From assembly GCF_040939455.1 (NCBI RefSeq), contig NC_134111.1, positions 59,352,501 through 59,416,500 on the forward strand: 64,000 nt of DNA, in the 5' to 3' direction. The position numbers and the translations under genes were made by a program. Positions 11,610 to 24,681 of this stretch are shown one piece after another (within the stretch, counting starts at the first letter, position 1; each line of letters begins with the position of its first letter). The notes under the pieces are model-generated. The model saw only the letters and a program-made list of their open reading frames with translations. It was not told the DNA's origin and did no database searches. The DNA is from Microcebus murinus (lineage: Eukaryota > Chordata > Mammalia > Primates > Cheirogaleidae).

Positions 11610-13445
11610 TAATTCAATTTATTAATATGTAGTAGATAATTCACATGGTCCAAAAATTACAAAGGTCAAAAAGGTATATAGTGATGCCTCCCCTTCCAAG
11701 TCTATCTCCATCTGCCTAGTCCCAACTATCCCCTTCCTAGTAACACATGTTTCATATATGCATATATATATATATACACACACACACACAACCATATATG
11801 TATATATAAAACATATGTAAATGTGTATATATAATATATATGTGTATATAATTAATGCTATATATTCATTTTCCCCAATTTACACTAATGATAGCATACT
11901 ATACTTTTTTGGTCCTTTTTCATTTAACCTATCTTAGAAATCTTTCAAAATCAGTACATAGAATCCTTCCTTGTTTATTTGCTTTTATCAAATAAAAAAA
12001 TATTACATTGTACTGATGTACCATAATCTACTTAACCAACATACCCTATGGGCTCATACATCCAACATTTCTCAGTTGTAAGAACTTATCTACTAAAAAT
12101 AGAATTGCTGGTTCAAAAAGCATAATACACATTTGTAATTTGGGCAAATGTCCTCAAATTGCCCTTCATACGTGGTTACTTTAATCTACACTTTAATCTA
12201 CACAGTAATGAATGAGGGTACTTGTTTGCTGTTACCAATAGACTATGTTATAAAACTTTCAAAACTTTGCCAATCTGACAGAAAAAAAAAATGGTGACAG
12301 GATAGTTTTAATATGCATGTCACTTTCAGGGAGTTTGACTATCTTTTAACATGTTTTTAATTATATGTGAGCTGTCTACTCATATTTTTCCCCTCATCTT
12401 TTGAGATATTAGTCTTTTATTGATCTCTAAGAGCTCTCTGTATAATGGTGAAATTAACTCTTTGCTGGTGATATGGATTGCAAAATTTTTCCAAGTTTGC
12501 AATTTTTCTTTTAACTTACCATGTGGTATTTTTGCCTTGAAGAATTGTTTTCTGTTATTTTTCCAAATTCACTAATCTTTTTTTTATGGCTTCTGGATTT
12601 TGATTCATAGTTAGAAAAGCCTTTGCCACTACAAACTGAATTTTCATCTAGTATTAATATTTTAAGGGCTTCTTTTCTTATGTAAATCCTTGATACCTTT
12701 GAAATTTATCATGCTATCTAATAGGCAATGTAGGTCCAATTTTGTTTTTTTCCAGAGAGTTATTCATCATACCAGGACCATTTGTTGAGTAATCTGTCTT
12801 CACCCTTCTGTTCTAAGATATCGCCTGCAATATACTGGGTTTCTGTATCACATTTTCTGAATGTTTGTTTATTCATGTACCAGTTATATGTTGAATTACT
12901 GAGATATAAAATGTTTTAATATCAGAAAATCTAGCTCCTATCAGCAGTACTCCTTTCTTCTGAATTTTCCTCAATATTCTTCTTTGTATATTTTTCTATG
13001 TAAACTTTATAATACGCTCTTCCAGTTTAAAAACACTTGATTTTCTCATTGGATCACTTTAAATTTATGTTACCTTATGGAGAATTAAGTATTTTATGAT
13101 TTCAAATCTTCCTTTAAAAATCTTGGCATGTCTTTCCACTCATTCAAATCTTCTTCTGTGCCTTTCAGGAATATTCTAAAGCTTTCTAAATAGATTTGTA
13201 TATTTCTTGATGTGTTTATTCCTAGGTATTTGTGGGATCAGCTGTCCTATTACATTTTATTGTTGGTTTTGTATAGTTTTATATCAAAACTATTGATTTC
13301 TGTATATTAACTCTATATCCCACTCTTATTTACAGCAGGTTTTCAATTGATTATCATGGGTTTTTTAGGTATACAATCATACTATCTTCAAATAATGTTT
13401 TTGCTATTCTCTTATAGATACCTCAAGAAAAGCAGGTAGAAAAGT
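11610..13445 (-). mobile_element. Old L1, antisense (3' UTR and distal ORF2)
   Basis: The plus strand follows the antisense order of an L1ME/L1MC-type 3' region: 'ttcacatggtccaaaaattac', 'tgatagcatactatac', 'atgtaccataatctacttaacca', 'gaattgctggttcaaaaagc', 'ttgatctctaagagctctctg' and 'attcatgtaccagttatatg'. An (AT)n/(AC)n microsatellite at 11757-11850 interrupts it. It is heavily decayed, with no open frame. Confidence 0.7.
11757..11850. repeat. (TA)n/(CA)n simple repeat
   Basis: Alternating TA and CA dinucleotide runs within the antisense L1. Confidence 0.85.
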
Positions 13446-13494
13446 ATTCCCTGAATTCTTTCATGCTCAAAATAATTCATTTTGGCCTTCATTC

Positions 13495-13625
13495 TTTCTT
13501 TTATTTTGTTTCTAATTGACACGTAATAATTGTACATATTTATGAGGTACAGGGCGATGTTTTGATGCATGTGTACATTGTATAATGATCAAAACAGGAT
13601 AATTAGCCTTTATTCTTAATGAATA
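13495..13625 (-). mobile_element. L1 3'-UTR fragment, antisense
   Basis: The plus strand reads 'ctaattgacacgtaataatt', 'gtacatatttatgaggtaca' and 'tgatcaaaacaggataatta'. This matches the antisense of the familiar L1MA/L1MB-type 3' UTR. Confidence 0.6.
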
Positions 13626-13639
13626 GTTTGGTTAAAAAA

Positions 13640-14784
13640 ATTAGTGGATCACATGTTATTTGAGGATCTTGTAAGGATTGTTCCACTGTCTTTTAAAGTT
13701 GAATTTATTTGCAAAATTTGAAATCAACCTGATTTTTCTTCCTTATATATGACTTTATGCTTTGACTATATACCCAAAAAACTCATTCTTTATCCTTAAA
13801 GTCCCATACTTTCATCAAGCAATATTTTCACTATTGGCCATTTTGGGTTAGTTTTCCCTGGCACATAGTGTCTCCATTCATTATGTGGGCTCAAACTTTT
13901 TATCTCAAGAAAGCCTTCTTGAATCATATCTTTACTCTTTGGAGCCTCCAATTATGTACATCTTATTAGCCTGTCTTCTATGTCTACCATCCTTCTCTAA
14001 TCCTTTAGTTCTTTTTTGTTATTTGTGTCCTGTCTGCCTCTAACCATGGTTTCTGCCTATTTGCTCTTCTCTTTTCATTTTATTTTCATTTCTATTATGA
14101 CTTTTTAAAATTTTAATTAAAAAATAATAATTTTAAATTAATTTTTTAATCCACTTTTTTCCTAAGTTCTTCCAGCCACAGTTTCAAAAATTTATTTTAG
14201 CATGCCATCTTCCTTAGTTCATTTCTGCTTTTTTTTTCTTTTTTAAAAAGTAATTGTCTTATTAAGATTTCTACACAAAATTCATAGCAAAATGTCTCAG
14301 TTTTCACCACTGCATTAATACTTTTCTACAGCATTGTATGTCAGTTAGTTTTAGTAATATTTTATTCCTTTAATCTTACAGTCTTTTAAGTTGATATGAT
14401 ACCAGCTCATTTTTAATTTCATTTTAGAAGGAGCTGAATTTTGTTCAACCAGCAATATTTGCAACATTTCTATGGAGCATAGGCTTGAGGTGGCCAAGCT
14501 AGTTTCCTAGGCCTTCTGGACTTCACAACCTGCAGGCACTATTCTCCTCTGCTACCACAGAGATAAACTGCTTCCTACAAATTCAGTCTGTCTTAATTGT
14601 TCTTTGTGTACCTCCACTTCTTATGATTAACTGAACCAAACTGGGCTTATGAGAGTTTCTGCCACTAGCCCAGCTGATCACCAGCCCAACCATCCCAATT
14701 TTTCTTAGCCTAACTTTCATTTTAATCACTTATGAATGACTTTAAATGTGATTATGTGTGTGTCTATGTCTCCTGCACCTCATT

Positions 14785-14816
<32 letters not shown>

Positions 14817-14890
14817 GATGTATAGAGAGAGAGAGAGAGAGAGAGAATTTTTTTAACTTCAAAGCATGTCCCTCATAAGAAGGTGTTGTT
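13640..14890. other. No gene seen; contains (CA)n-(GA)n microsatellite
   Basis: Unassigned AT-rich sequence. A compound repeat (CA)n then (GA)n lies at about 14787-14847. A short antisense L1-like piece ('ttcagctttactgaggtata') begins at about 14897. Confidence 0.5.
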
Positions 14891-15414
14891 TTTTTTCAGC
14901 TTTACTGAGGTATAATTGATGAATAGATATTATGTATATTTAGGTATAAGGGGGTAAATTTTAACTGCTGTTTTCTGAAGTCTGCTGCCACTGAATTCTC
15001 TCTCTCCTCTCCATCATTTCTCTTCACTTCCTTCCATTAAGCTTTTGCCCAATCTCAGCTGCATCTTGCAGCCTTAAAGTAATTTGCAGTCTACTGATTA
15101 TAGATGTCTCCTAGTTTCAACAAAAATGGAATTAGCTGGAGTTCTTCCTTAAATTCTGTTTAACTTTTGGAAAATTTCCAGAAGGAAAGGAGCATAATCC
15201 TGGTTTACCTTTGTTAAGTTCACATGAGAATTCCTGCTTTCCAATGATAAAAGATGATTTAAGACACCAAAGTCCATATCATACACAGTTTTCCTTCATT
15301 ATATAATTTTTGCAATGGGAATAACTTTTATTTGGCTCTATTTTTATTGCAAACAAATTTAGTTTGCTTTCATCAGTAACTATATTCCCTAATCACCATA
15401 CCAAACTTTCTCCC

Positions 15415-15985
15415 ATGGATTAGTTTACTACTGCTTCTTAAAAGCTTTAAATAATACAAATGTATGTCTCACAGTTCTACAGATAAGAAATCTGGCAGAT
15501 CCTCTGGTAGACTCTCATAAGCCAAGAAAGCTGTGCCCCTCACTGGAGACCCTAGGGAAGAATCTGCTTCCAGGCTCTACCAGGTTGTTGGCTGAGTTCA
15601 GTTTCTTGTGGTTGTAGGACTGAGGTCCCCAGGTTCGCCAGCTATCAACCAAGGACTGTTCTTTGCTCCTGGAAGCTGCTCATTCCTTCCTGAGCTTTTG
15701 TGTCCCCCCTCCAGCAATGGCAGGTTGAAGCCCTCTCACAATTAGATACCTCTGGTTTGTCCTTCTGCCACATCTCTCTGACTCCACCTGAGGAAATTTC
15801 TTTGCTTTGAAGGGCTCATGTAATTAGATTGGGTCCACCAGGACAACCCAGGAAAATCTTCCTGTTTTAAGGTCTGCGACCTTAATCACATTTGTAAAAT
15901 TCTTTTTTGTCATGTAATGTAACATATCCATAGGCCTAGTGTTTGGAAATTTCAGTGGCCATTATTCTCCCCCACCCCCCAGACA
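15415..15985 (+). repeat. Ancient LTR-like repeat (ERVL/MaLR class, subfamily unresolved)
   Basis: It contains the block order of a common old LTR family as I remember it: 'tcacagttctacagataagaaatc'-type sequence near the left, then 'ggaaatttctttgctttgaa', 'attgggtccaccaggacaac', 'cttaatcacatttgtaaaat' and 'tgtcatgtaatgtaacatat', ending near 'ggccattattctcc'. No open frame. Confidence 0.5.
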
Positions 15986-16249
15986 CCCTACAACCACATC
16001 CAGCGTTTACCTTCATTTGAGACATAGCAAAATAAATTCTACCAAAGACATACCACTACTTCAATTAGCTAATATAATCTCATAGTTCCACCATTTGGCA
16101 GACTGGAAAACCCACAACATTTGAGAACAGTTTAATAAAATTGAAATTTGAAGAACCAAGTTGGTTAGTGGCTAATCCATACACATGGCAAATATGATGG
16201 GAATTAGAATCTTAGCATAAGAGTCTGAACTTTCTTTTCAAAGACTCAT

Positions 16250-16630
16250 AATCTCACTCCAGTCATGAGTAAACATTGGGAAATGTAAACTGAGAAAAAA
16301 TCTACAAAATAATTAATTGATCAGTACTTATCCAAAATGTCAAAGTCATAAAAGACAAGATCAAGGAACTATCACAAACTGGAGGAAACAATGGAGAAAT
16401 AAAAACTAAATGTAATGTGGAATCCTGGATAAAATTCTGTAAGAGAAAAGGAGGAAACTGGTGAAATTCTCATAGAGTCTCTTAATTCAGTTAATATTAA
16501 TTTCCTGTTCTGGATAATTATACTATGGGTATGTAAGAAGTTAAAATTAGAGGAGACAGGATGAGGTACAGAAAGGAGCTCTTGCAATTTTTCTGTAAGT
16601 CTAGAATTAGTTCAAACTAAAAAGTTAAAA
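16250..16630 (+). mobile_element. Old L1 3' end (L1ME-type), sense
   Basis: Blocks 'aatgtaatgtggaatcctgg', 'ggaaactggtgaaattc', 'actatgggtatgtaagaagtta' and the terminal 'tttctgtaagtctagaatta' reproduce the tail of an ancient L1 3' UTR. Confidence 0.55.
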
Positions 16631-16639
16631 AATCAGGCA

Positions 16640-18740
16640 GAAGAAAAAATTTTTCTCCTCCCCCCCAAATGTCACACAAAGACAACAGAGTAAATGAGAA
16701 AAAGCCCAGAAACTTTATTTTCTGCCAAAAAAAAAAATCAGATATAATCCACACAAAAAATTTATCAAAAACAGCTAAAGTCATAACAAAGTGACAATGT
16801 TGCACAGGAAAGTTATAACAGAACCAGTATGAAGAGAAGTGAATGGCAGGCCAGCCTGGTGCTTTTGATAGGTTATGACTGAGGCAATAAAAGTATCACC
16901 TTTCCATACAACAAGAGATTCCAGATCAGAAGAGAACAAGATAAAGACTGAATAAACAGAAGCTACATGGTGAGGAAAATGTAGCAAAGATATTCAAAAT
17001 TCCAGTGACGCAGGCTTACAAAATGCCAGCAAAAACACACTCTGAAGACACCTCCTTCCAACAGCAGGGTCAGGAAAATTTAACTCATGACATTTTGAGG
17101 AATCTGACACAGTACTGATACAAGAAGTAAGTATGAAAAACAGTAGAAAAGAGCAGGAAAAAACTTACCAAATGAACAACATGCATCATAAGTAGATAAA
17201 AATTTTTGATTAAACACTTTTCCATGAATGTAAGAACTTAGTAAAGCAATCACCTCTATGAATATAAACAAGAAATCTGAAACACAAGAATTCAAAGGAG
17301 AGATGGTGAGAAAACCTAAGCAACAAGTAAGAAAACAGAAGATGAAAGATGACTTGAAAGAAAGTGAAGATAAAAATGAATCCATCATAGAAATAAAAGT
17401 AAAATTGTAAAGGGAGGATAAATACAGTAAGATATTTGGCTTAAAAATAAGCATAAACAACATAAAAATAAAGGTTAAAAGAATTAGAAAATATTAGATA
17501 CAGAAGATAAACAAAAGGAGATCCATCATATGTATAACTGAAGTCCTATGAGAATAAAACATATACAATAGAATAGCAAATATTTAGAGATATAATTTAG
17601 AAAACATTCTAAAATATATATATGTATATATAGTTAGTCTACATATAAAAATAACACATTACTCAGGGAAAATTAAATCAGAATTCTCAAGAACATGGTC
17701 TGTCCTCACTTAGAGGGTGTTAAAAAGAAATAAAAAAGAACAATTTGTGAAATCCAGCAAAAAGTTGAAATAACTTCTTGGGAAAAAAATGCAGCCTGTA
17801 TTCATATAACTCCACAATGTTCTACAATACTAGAAGATAGTAAAGCAATACTTAGCAGGTTCACAAGAAAACAAAGCATGAGCTAAGGATTGTATATTCT
17901 GCCAAGCCATCATTCAAGTGTAAAGGTTTTTATAACCAGTATTGAACATACAAGAACTCAGGGATGTTGATCCCAAAAGCCTTACTGAGAAAAATACTAA
18001 AGTATGAACTTTGCCCAAAGTCAGGAAAACTACAGCAAAGAGACTATAAATGAGGACTGAAATAGATTTCTCTGTAGAACTGACACTGAATAAAAGTGGG
18101 GATATGGGTGAACAATCAGAATGTATGTATTATATGCTCTGAAGATGTAGAAACGATACAACTCATAAAAACAGGAAGAGCATAAAGGGAAAAGGTAGAA
18201 AGTAAATAAATATTCTGATTGTGTTATCTGTAATAGCTAGGAATTTAACATACTATTTGAACCTGATGCATCAATTAATAGAAATGCATGCATAGTTAAG
18301 AATATAAGAGAAAATACTAAGAAAGATCATACTATTTACTAATATCAGATGGTGAAAGAAAAAAGATGGCCCATGGAGAAAAATGAAACATGTTGATTTT
18401 ATCATTTCTCTTAGTAGGATTGATAATGTACTACTAAGGGTATACTATACAATTATATTTGTAAATGCAACCACTGGAAGGAAAAAAGAAACCTTCTTAA
18501 TTATTAGAAGCTATACAAAGAATACAAAGCAAACAGACCATGTAGTAAGTTTTCAAATGTGTAAAAAATAAGAGAACTTTAAGATTTTAAATACATATTT
18601 CTTTATATATGCATAAAGAAACTCTAGAAGAATCTAGTTTACATTAAAAAACTAAAAAGATGGTTGCCTATGTAAGAGAAGAGATAAGAGGAAGAGTGTA
18701 GGGTAGATATTGGGCATATGGGGTAAAAGAATGGAATAAT
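16640..18740 (+). mobile_element. Probable ancient L1/HAL1-like debris, sense
   Basis: Long A- and purine-rich plus strand with fragments such as 'tgtatattctgccaagccat', 'cattcaagtgtaaaggtt' and 'ctcagggatgttgatcccaa', which resemble the 3' part of L1M/HAL1 ORF1-type elements. The 127-codon minus-strand open frame at 17080-17463 is only the complement of this A-rich DNA. Boundaries and family are uncertain. Confidence 0.4.
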
Positions 18741-18743
18741 TTT

Positions 18744-18847
18744 GGGGGATGGTCATGATGGAGACTCAGACTTTTGGGGGGAGGGGGGGAAATGGGCATT
18801 TATTGAAACCTTAAAATCTGTACCCCCATAATATGCCAAAATAAAAA

Positions 18848-18866
<19 letters not shown>
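18744..18866 (+). mobile_element. Severely 5'-truncated, relatively young L1 insertion with TSD
   Basis: About 95 bp of L1 3' end ('cttaaaatctgtaccccca', then 'taatatgccaaaataaa') plus a long poly(A) tail. It is flanked by a perfect 19-bp target-site duplication, aaaagaatggaataatttt, at 18725-18743 and 18867-18885. The G-rich stretch just upstream of the 3' motif is typical of L1 3' UTRs. The perfect duplication shows the insertion is much younger than the sequence it entered. Confidence 0.85.
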
Positions 18867-18879
<13 letters not shown>

Positions 18880-18885
18880 AATTTT

Positions 18886-19655
18886 CACTGAATTTTTTAT
18901 TTTGGTATTACCTAGTCAAACAATGAAATAAGCAAAAAATATATTCAATCATTAAAAAGTAGGCCTATTTTGTATCTGTTGTCATAGTTAAGTTTTCTCT
19001 AAATTTTATAACTATATAAAAAGTGATTATTAGATATTTTTCCAAGACTGTATATTTCAACATTTTCCCCCCAAAATTGGTTATAAATTGAAATTTTTAA
19101 ACTAAGGACAAGCCACAAATCAAAATGAGTTCATTGGGCTCTTGTTCATCTCAGATTTTTTAAATTAATCATTTTGATGAACAAAAAGATAATTTATAAT
19201 TAACAATTTAATATGGTTTCGTGTTCTGAGAAAACCATTAGTCTTCTTTCACATCCTCATATAATGAGTTAATTTTACAACCCTGAATAATGACTAAAGA
19301 CCTTTGCAAAGTTTTTCTGAGGTAAAAGAAAAACAATTTTATTGTTACTCTTCTTAGGCATGATAGCTATTTGGAAATTTTAGCACTTCAGTACAGGTGC
19401 TCTTTGAGGTACATGAGATAATATATGTCTTCAAAGTTGACATTTTAAGTAGTCTTCAGTTGTCAAAAAATACATCCAAGAAAGAATATCTGCACACTTT
19501 TTTAGTTTACTGCCTCCTAAGATCATCTGAGATCTAGCACTTGAAGTCATAATAGAAACTATTTCTTTCCTAAACAATTGTATTAATTTTATTAATAAGA
19601 TAAATACAAAGATCTATATGAGAAAAGTTTTCATGGAAGGTTTTTGTGAGACAAA
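18886..19655. other. No gene seen; AT-rich sequence
   Basis: No recognisable repeat or exon structure beyond scattered A/T-rich runs. Confidence 0.5.
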
Positions 19656-19660
19656 CTTAC

Positions 19661-19712
19661 CTGTTATTCCTAAAACAAACACTCCAGCAGGGCTTATATA
19701 TGATATGGAATC
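19661..19712 (-). other. Weak candidate 52-nt exon, minus strand
   Basis: On the minus strand 'taatttgcag' precedes 52 nt that end ACAG|GTAAGT, a perfect donor. Two frames are open, and each joins an open frame of the putative exon at 545-655 if spliced directly. The pyrimidine tract is weak and the exon is short, so a chance match is a real possibility. Confidence 0.2.
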
Positions 19713-19779
19713 CTGCAAATTAAATTATTTTGAGCCTAAAATATTTATTTTATTTTTGCTTCACAACATTATAGATTAT

Positions 19780-20260
19780 ATAACATAATAGGAAGTATAA
19801 CACTGTGGAAACTGTATAAGCCAGAACACTTTTAGGATCATGTGACAGAAAAATGTGAGCAGACCATAAAAGGTACATCTCCTGTTGAATTCAGGAGTTT
19901 CAACAATGTTATCAGGACTCTGTTGTTCTCTTGCCTCCTTCACTTCAGTTCTCTTGCCTCTGCTTTGCTGCAAATCAAACGGGATTTGTCTGTGTGGCAG
20001 CAAAGTGGTTGCAGGTATCCCTAAAACCATATGCATTACAGAAGTCACACACCTGAGAACTCTGAATGGCTCTGAATCGGACAGTGTAAGTTACATGCCC
20101 AACCCCATAGCAATCACTGAGGTCAGCAGGTTGCACTGCTCTGATTGGTCAGGCCTGAAGAACATGTTATGGGGGGGGATTCAGAAACATGAATATGCAG
20201 CCAGACTGCACCAATTTTTATGAAATGGGGGAGGAGATGGCTCCCTAAAAGAGAGATGCT
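19780..20260. repeat. Probable ancient interspersed repeat, family not assigned
   Basis: Moderately GC-rich segment with phrases typical of old mammalian repeats ('ctgattggtcaggcctg', 'gagatggctccct'). The open frames of 90-112 codons on both strands have no recognisable domain and no splice context. Confidence 0.35.
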
Positions 20261-20799
20261 AAAGAAGTTTATCTATACATTACATTTGCACATATATCTG
20301 ATGCTAAGATATCTAATTTAGAGAAATGAGCTTCAGAACTTCTGAAAAGGGTTTCTTTGAAGCCTTCCATAATCACACTTTAGAACCCTGAGTTATTTTA
20401 GGGAACATCATATGGTTTCAATCCTGGGAATTGGTTCTTTCAGTGGCACTTTAGATTTCCCAGTGACATTCATTTACTCCCTTTAATTGGCTCCAGACAT
20501 GCCTTCTACTTCTAAAAGAAGAAACAAGTGACACAAGCTGGCACCCTTAAACCAAGTGTCAGGGACAGGCACATGCCCAAGCATGGAAGATCAGAAGGTT
20601 ACAAGAGGGCCTGATGCCTGTCATTTCTCTCAGCCCACACCCTCCTCTTAGAGATACACCCTGTCCCCACAACCCTCCTGGTCACACAGTCCTGACCTTT
20701 GCTTTAGGCCCAAGGCCAACCACTGCTGGATCCCTGAGTTCTCCTCAATTCCTGGCTGCTTGCCACTGCTCCTCCAGCTCCATCTTGGTGACACGTTAC

Positions 20800-20965
20800 A
20801 TGCTATCACAGTTATGGTGTACCAAGCACATTCATGTACTTGTAAACTCCCTTTGATGTGGGTATAGTTCTCACTTTATAGCGATTAAAAGCTGGTGTAC
20901 AGAGAGGTTAAGGAATTGCCTAGAGTGACATAGGTAAGTATTGAGCCAGGTCCTGCATCTCTCTC
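20800..20965 (-). repeat. MIR SINE fragment, antisense
   Basis: The plus strand shows the antisense MIR core order: 'tcactttata', 'cagagaggttaaggaattgc' and a 'tgagccaggtcctgca' tail. Confidence 0.5.
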
Positions 20966-20969
20966 TATA

Positions 20970-23330
20970 TATCCATCTTCCAAGTTCTGTCTGGGTCTGG
21001 CTCATCTTTGCCCAGCCCTGGGTGCTGCTCTCAGTCTCACCTGTCTCTCCTGCTCTTGCCTTCTTAGCTTCTCCCCAAACCTCACATATTGCATAACTTT
21101 CTTCCCAATATGTTTGCTCTACAGCAAACAGTGCTATTTTTGTAGTGAGGTATTTTTTTTGTTTGGGTTGCTTTTTGAAAAAAGTAATTAAGGCATGTCC
21201 TGAAGTGGAAAAGAGGAGTAATGAAAGAGAGAGACAGCTCTCTCACCAGAACCATTAGTGTTGCTCCTCATCCTCACAGAGAGAAAGAAAAGGTTTGAAA
21301 ATGGCAGTCCAGAAACAATGCCTACAGTTTTCGGGGGACACGATGATAAAAGAAAACAAGAGACTCTGTTAGATTTTTAAATAAAAGAATTGAAATGAAG
21401 GGCCCTTGCTATGGCACATTTGGGAAAGTATAGGAAAATGATATCTTGTAATTTATTTGCAATACATTTCATCTGCTTATGTTGATGGCTTATTAAATTA
21501 GGTTGGGAATTCAACCAACTCCCATAGACTTATACAACCAAAATTCTCTGTTTAGTGGATGATGGATGATAAATAAATGCTAATCATTAATCTGTTATAA
21601 TTTTCCCTTTTTGTTTAACTCCTCAAAAGCCCACAGTTTGCCTTCAGCAAGTTGATGCTCTTCAGAAAAACCTTGTAACAAGCTTTTACACCCGAGGATT
21701 CAGCAACCACCAAAAAACCAAACTTAAATGTGGGTCTTTACACCTAATATTTCAAGGTCAGAGTAATAGGACTCTGTGTGTGAGTATGTGAGTGTAAAAC
21801 CATCTATGAAATTCAAAGATCCAAACTATGGAGTTTGGAGTGGTGGTTTCTAGAACTAATGGATCAAAAACTAATTGAGTTAAAACATTCATCAGGTTTG
21901 AAACCAACTGCAATGCTTTTTTATACAGTAAAAGATAGCAAAACTCTGTGGTACAAGGTAATAATTATAATTCTTCCCAAGTGCATGTGGTTTTATAGTT
22001 TACAAAGTATATCGCATGGTGTGGAATGAATTACTAAATCAGAAGTTGAGCTTCTAATGCCAGTTTTTCTGGAGTTACTAAGACTGTGACCTTCGGCAAT
22101 GACTTCATCTCTCTGAAATTCATTTTCACATCTCTGAGTGGGAAGAATACAACCTGCTACAGAGGACCGTGGTGATGAAAAACTGTGACAAGGGAGGTAA
22201 CATAAGTGGCGCAGTGACTAGCACATGGTTCTCTCTTCCTTCCCAATCCAATTTAAGACTTAAACAAGATCAGTGAAACTCACCAAAATGTTTGAACATA
22301 AGTGGATTCTAGAATAAGAAAAATAATATGAACATGTATATTTGAAAGATAAATAATAGTGTTAAATTATTTCAATTTTGAAAAGTATAGCAATTTGAAA
22401 TGGCATAAATCATTTCCTGCTTCCTCAGGCAGGCCCTTGCCTTCCACATTTTTGCAACTGCCTTCTGTTATGGATTTTTGTTTTAATGTAAATATTCCTT
22501 TTTGCCTGATGAAATATTACTTAAGGATATTCTTTCCAATAAAATTGTCACTTATTATAAAATCATCACTGACAATTTATTTCTTTTCACATTTTCTTCA
22601 TCTTTACAAAGCCACATAAGCACGGTTGGCATTTCTTATTCAAAACACATCAATAATGTTGGAAGCCAAAGAACACTTAGCATTTTTTTTTTGTCAGATT
22701 GAAGTCAGCTATTGTACTATTTGGAATAATAATGGAGAGCTTGTCAGATATTCAAATAATAATGGAACAATGTTTATCAAAACCATTATGCTCAGAAAAA
22801 ATAGACAAAGATCCAAGATATCCAAAGTAAATGAAAACTTAATTTTTTTTAGATTATCTTATTTAAGTCTTCAATTCCTAATGAAAATAAAAAAAATTAA
22901 TATGTGGCCAGCAGTGAAGAAAATATGCTAAATCCAAATATAAAATAACTGTTAATGTGAAAGGGTAAAACAGTGGAGGTTATAGGAGCTTCTTGTACCA
23001 CAGCTAAAAAAATCCATGTTTTAAACATTATCTCTTCCCTAACAAGGTAAATTATTATTCATGTTAAATGTCATCTGATGTAAAGAACTTGCCTAAAAAA
23101 ATTTTTTTCTTTTTCTAAATATGCTGAATTAGTGATTCATATCTTCCCTATTTGGAGAATATAAAATGTCACATTTGGGTTGAAAATAACTTCTGATAGG
23201 CTACATGAGGATGTAAAAGACAAATAAAAGAAAGGATATACTGAAAAAAAAAAAAGAAAAAAGCCTTCAGCCACCCTTTTATATAGTTAGGTTGATAAGA
23301 ATATAAGTTAAATTGATTGGTCATGGGTAA
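20970..23330. other. No gene seen; mostly unique sequence with a MIR-like trace
   Basis: A MIR-like stretch is visible at about 22080-22225 ('ctgtgaccttcggcaatgac'). The rest is AT-rich DNA with short open frames (for example 22359-22619 and 22626-22931) that lack any recognisable domain. Confidence 0.45.
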
Positions 23331-23349
23331 ATTCAATAAGAATTAAGCA

Positions 23350-23690
23350 GGCCGGGCGCGGTGGCTCACGCCTGTAATCCTAGCACTCTGGGAGGCCGAG
23401 GCGGGCGGATTGCTCAAGGTCAGGAGTTCAAAACCAGCCTGAGCGAGACCCCGTCTCTACCATAAAAATAGAAAGAAATTAATTGGCCAACTAATATATA
23501 TAATATAAAAATCAGCCGGGCATGGTGGCGCATGCCTGTAGTCCCAGCTACTCGGGAGGCTGAGGCAGGAGGATTGCTTGAGCCCAGGAGTTTGAGGTTG
23601 CTGTGAGCTAGGCTGACGCCACGGCACTCACTCTAGCCTAGGCAAGAAAGCGAGACTCTGTCTCAAAAAAAACAAACAAAAAAAAAAAAA
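23350..23690 (+). mobile_element. Alu SINE, plus strand, with TSD
   Basis: A full dimeric Alu beginning ggccgggcgcggtggctcac, with the linker 'attaattggccaactaatat', ending in an A-rich tail. Perfect target-site duplication agaattaagca at 23339-23349 and 23691-23701. Confidence 0.96.
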
Positions 23691-23701
23691 AGAATTAAGC
23701 A

Positions 23702-24579
23702 AAGTCACTCAAAAACAATAATTCCCAAGTCAATAAAACATAAGTGTAACCCAATTATAAAGGTTATAATATAGCTAAAGAAATTATATATTTAGCAGAA
23801 AGATCAGCTAAAAACTCATAGAAAACTTTTAAAAACATTATCGGTGCCTACAAGAAAAAATAGAAAATTTAGCCATTGGGCTTTCTGGTAATAAAATTGT
23901 TTCCATGTGGGCCTATGTGGAGAAAAAGCAAATTCTGGCCATGCTGATGGGAAGATTCCAGTTCTTGTCATAGAGATAATGGTAATGTAATAGATTGGTA
24001 GTCTGATTTTATATGGTAATTTTAAGAGTTTGTGTTTTTGTGTTAAAAACAAAGTTGAACCCACCTTTGGAATTGACTGAATTAGAATGTTAAGTCTGTC
24101 CAGCTGAGGACCAGCCCCTCAGCCCCAGCAAATCCTCCAAAGTAACTCCACTCCATGAGGCCTCCTTCCCCAGGAGCTGGAAGCTATGAGTTCACCTTTG
24201 GCCCCGTGCCTTTCCATCCACTCTATCAGGGTGATGGTCCCACAGACGAGGGAACATGACAAGATAGATTCCTTAATGGGTGGATTAGCAGTTTTCAAGA
24301 TCAGAGTTTATTTCTGATCTTTATCCAATATAGCACAGTTAGATTAGATTGCATGCCTTTCCAGAACATCTTATTTTTTGACATGAATAACCATTACATA
24401 ATTTGCCATTTTTTCCTAAGAGATCTTTATGTGTGTGCTTTGTTTTTATAATGTGCCAAGGGCGTCATGGAATTTAACTTAGAAGTTATTGGGAGAAACT
24501 AGCAACTTCTGCAAGGATGAAATGGGGTCACTTAGGGAAAGACATGTCACCTTCTGAGCAGATAAGAAAAGGATTTAAA
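23702..24579. other. No gene seen
   Basis: Unassigned unique sequence. Open frames of up to 82 codons on the minus strand have no domain features. Confidence 0.5.
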
Positions 24580-24593
24580 TTGAACATCATCTG

Positions 24594-24681
24594 AGCTCTG
24601 ACTTGAGGGGGGAGGGAGGGCAAGGGCAATATACATAACCTTAACATTTGTACCCCCATAATATGCTGGGGGAAAAAAAAG
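24594..24681 (+). mobile_element. Tiny 5'-truncated L1 3' end with TSD
   Basis: About 80 bp of G-rich L1 3' UTR ending 'cttaacatttgtaccccca', then 'taatatgctggggg' and a short A tail. A 14-bp target-site duplication, ttgaacatcatctg, is perfect at 24580-24593 and 24682-24695. It shares its 3' motif with the insertion at 18744-18866. Confidence 0.85.

Noticed and set aside
17080..17463. 127-codon minus-strand open frame rich in Phe/Leu/Ser
   Set aside because: Complement of an A-rich, L1-like plus strand; no start context, splice sites or domain.
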